From contig JAMDCG010000024.1 in NCBI GenBank assembly GCA_023489425.1, positions 1 through 6,739 on the forward strand: a stretch of 6,739 nt of DNA, in the 5' to 3' direction. The stretch comes from Thermoplasmatota archaeon. Its GTDB lineage: Archaea > Thermoplasmatota > Thermoplasmata > Thermoplasmatales > Thermoplasmataceae. The notes under the pieces were generated by a model. That model had not been told where the DNA came from and did not search any database. It saw only the letters and a list, made by a program, of their open reading frames with translations. Numbering within the stretch: position 1 is the first letter of the stretch; each line of letters starts with the position of its first letter. Of the stretch, positions 5,791 through 6,739 are shown piece after piece. Both the position numbers and the translations under genes were made by a program.

Positions 5791-6214
5791 AGTCTCTAGA
5801 CAGGAAAAACCCACCTATGAGACCGCCAACTGCTGGTACTATTGCTCCTTCTGCTACAACACTTATTATTGTATGCAATGGGTCTACACCCAGTTGCTGC
5901 CTTGTTTCAAGGTAAATTGTCTTTACATTGTTAACAAAGTAGAAATTACCGGTATAACTCATTATATGGTTGATTGTTGAAGGCCCCACATAGTAAGATA
6001 TCTCAATGACTATGAGGGCTAGAACTATTCCCCCAATCAGTCCTGCTACAAAGCCTCTTAGGCCACCTCGTGATGCAATCCCTCCAAAAAGTCCCGATAT
6101 GATCCATCCTATTCCCATAAATGGACCTAGAATCAACATGGAGAGAAAGGTTGCAACTATACCTTTCAGCATACTTCCGCTGGATTCATCTGAATCCAAC
6201 ATTCGTCTTTTCAT
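5783..6214 (-). CDS. Small glycine-rich membrane protein, function unknown
   Basis: A 143-residue protein not assigned to a known function. The N-terminus is short, charged and soluble (MKRRMLDSDESSGS). Three hydrophobic stretches follow: about 15-47 (long, with internal Pro-31 and several Gly), about 53-77, and about 115-138. Each is rich in G-x-x-x-G or GG pairs (SGLFGGI, GLIGGIVL, GGLIGGFFLS), which favour tight helix packing. A polar loop of about 35 residues (78-113) separates the last two. The tail is SRDSD. There is no signal peptidase site, cysteine motif or catalytic signature. The pattern loosely recalls the glycine-rich DUF5518-type archaeal membrane proteins, but this could not be tested. 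The gene is convergent with lipB, so it is not part of that operon. The ATG at 6214 has no SD but sits where a leaderless transcript from the upstream TATA box would begin. An internal ATG (M5, 6202) is less likely. Confidence 0.72.
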   Translation of the reverse strand: MKRRMLDSDESSGSMLKGIVATFLSMLILGPFMGIGWIISGLFGGIASRGGLRGFVAGLIGGIVLALIVIEISYYVGPSTINHIMSYTGNFYFVNNVKTIYLETRQQLGVDPLHTIISVVAEGAIVPAVGGLIGGFFLSRDSD

Positions 6215-6234
6215 GCTTACTTAAAGAATGCGTC

Positions 6235-6250
6235 ATATATTAATTTTGGT
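6235..6250 (-). promoter_or_regulatory. Archaeal BRE/TATA promoter of the membrane-protein gene (leaderless)
   Basis: Read on the minus strand, ACCAAAA (6250-6244, BRE-like) is followed by TTAATATAT (6243-6235). The TATA centre lies about 25-26 nt from the A of the ATG at 6214. That is the normal archaeal TATA-to-start spacing, so transcription should begin at or next to the ATG. This agrees with the absence of an SD. Confidence 0.6.
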
Positions 6251-6364
6251 TACGCGTAGAATTATATATTCATAATAATTTATTATATTTTATGTATATA
6301 TATTTGTCCAGGAAAAGATTCTAATATTAAAATGCAAAATCTTAACATGCAGAATCAACTTATT

Positions 6365-6387
6365 CAAAAATAGATTATAAAAATCTA
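6365..6387 (-). terminator. Hairpin plus T-run, probable terminator of the DsrE-family gene
   Basis: Plus-strand TAGATT (6371-6376) and AATCTA (6382-6387) form a perfect 6-bp inverted repeat with a 5-nt loop. On the minus strand the hairpin is followed at once by T5 (6370-6366). It lies about 95 nt beyond the minus-strand DsrE stop, in the right orientation to end that transcript. The stem is short and AT-rich, so the T-run is probably the more important part. Confidence 0.4.
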
Positions 6388-6481
6388 AATGAACAGTGCA
6401 TATCAAATGGTTTTGTTGCGAAATACCTTCATGATTCTGTAAGGGATGCTCAGGTAAATTTAGGCCTTACTTATACTGAAA

Positions 6482-6739
6482 CTATACATGAATGTAGTAC
6501 CATCCTTCCTGCTGTCTCCTTATGATTTCGATGAACCCACCCTGAGGTGTAGGTGAAACTCCCTTCACAAGATCTGAAGCTTTTATGTTGTTCATTTCCA
6601 TAGAAGTTTTACATGCCATTAATATAAGCTTTTTTTCTTCCAGCAGAGGCTTTATCATTTCCTCATTTACGGTTGCCACTATGGCACCTTCCAGAAATAC
6701 CACCTCTATAGTTTCAACATCCTTTAAAACTGCAATGTG
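6482..6739 (-). CDS. DsrE/DsrF-like (COG1416-type) protein, C-terminal part (5' end outside window)
   Basis: Minus-strand reading stays open to the window edge, giving 85 residues that end at TAG (6484-6482). The order fits the small DsrE/DsrF/TusD-like fold: a beta strand VETIEVVFLEGAIV, then KKLILMACKTSMEMNNI with the conserved cysteine position of the family (ACxxSM), then DLVKGVSPTPQGGFIEIIRRQQEGWYYIHV. The last segment matches the C-terminus typical of COG1416 proteins (GVxxxPxGxxEIIRRQQEGWxYI). Relatives are usually about 110-125 residues, so roughly the first 30-40 are missing. Some DsrE proteins relay sulfur as a persulfide on this cysteine; for the COG1416 group the role is not established. 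A GTG at 6703 is an internal valine, not the start, because conserved-looking sequence continues upstream (HIAVLKDVETIE). Confidence 0.8.
   Translation of the reverse strand, partial: HIAVLKDVETIEVVFLEGAIVATVNEEMIKPLLEEKKLILMACKTSMEMNNIKASDLVKGVSPTPQGGFIEIIRRQQEGWYYIHV

Larger units (their letters stand above)
6215..6481. other. AT-rich non-coding spacer between two minus-strand genes
   Basis: This 267-nt region has no supportable gene. It holds the membrane-gene promoter at its left end, an almost pure A/T stretch (about 6258-6306), a terminator-like hairpin (6365-6387), and a plus-strand open frame from about 6346 with no start codon. The left part is much more AT-rich than the genes. The part from about 6390 to 6481 has gene-like composition and may be the remnant of a lost gene. 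Confidence 0.6.

Noticed and set aside
6288..6306. TATA-like stretch pointing in the plus direction
   Set aside because: The whole area is A/T-only, and no plus-strand gene with a start codon follows at a promoter distance.
6332..6361. Imperfect tandem repeat ATGCAAAATC / ATGCAGAATC, 15 nt apart
   Set aside because: Only two copies matching over about 10 bases in AT-rich DNA; no evidence that it is a site or part of an array.
6482..6739. Functional link between the DsrE-family protein (sulfur relay) and LipA sulfur insertion
   Set aside because: The gene is on the opposite strand, separated by another gene and a spacer, and LipA takes sulfur from its own iron-sulfur cluster; proximity alone does not support a link.

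Overview
The window looks like part of the chromosome of a moderately AT-rich archaeon, most likely of the Thermoplasmatales group (Ferroplasma/Thermoplasma/Cuniculiplasma-like). The reasons are heavy use of ATA, AGA and AGG codons, Shine-Dalgarno (SD) sites of the GGTGA type inside the operon, an archaeal TATA/BRE promoter that places transcription at the ATG of a leaderless gene, and a full 2-oxoacid dehydrogenase complex of the kind known from Thermoplasma acidophilum. The lineage is inferred from these traits. No rRNA, tRNA, CRISPR array, insertion sequence or integrase was seen.

Positions 1-5779 hold one tightly packed plus-strand operon: the 3' half of lipA (lipoyl synthase), E1alpha, E1beta, E2 (dihydrolipoyl acyltransferase), E3 (dihydrolipoyl dehydrogenase) and lipB (octanoyl transferase). 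The largest gap between genes is 14 nt, and most junctions overlap or have the upstream stop codon inside the next gene's SD site. The set is self-contained. LipB would attach octanoate to the lipoyl lysine of E2 (K42) and LipA would insert the two sulfurs. E1 would decarboxylate a 2-oxoacid and acylate the lipoyl arm, E2 would pass the acyl group to CoA, and E3 would reoxidise the arm with NAD+. E1alpha and E1beta carry sequence signatures closer to the branched-chain 2-oxoacid type than to the pyruvate type.

Positions 5783-6214 (minus strand) encode a small glycine-rich membrane protein of unknown function, convergent with lipB across only 3 nt and driven by a clear leaderless promoter. Positions 6215-6481 are very AT-rich and non-coding, with a terminator-like hairpin and an orphan open frame lacking a start codon. 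From 6482 to the window end, the minus strand carries the C-terminal part of a DsrE/DsrF-family (COG1416-like) protein.

The observations most worth following up are: a perfect SD site followed by in-frame GTG and ATG codons in the linker of E2, which could yield a second E2 lacking the lipoyl domain; and a LipB-type octanoyl transferase in a lineage generally thought to lack acyl-carrier-protein fatty-acid synthesis, which leaves the octanoyl donor unexplained.
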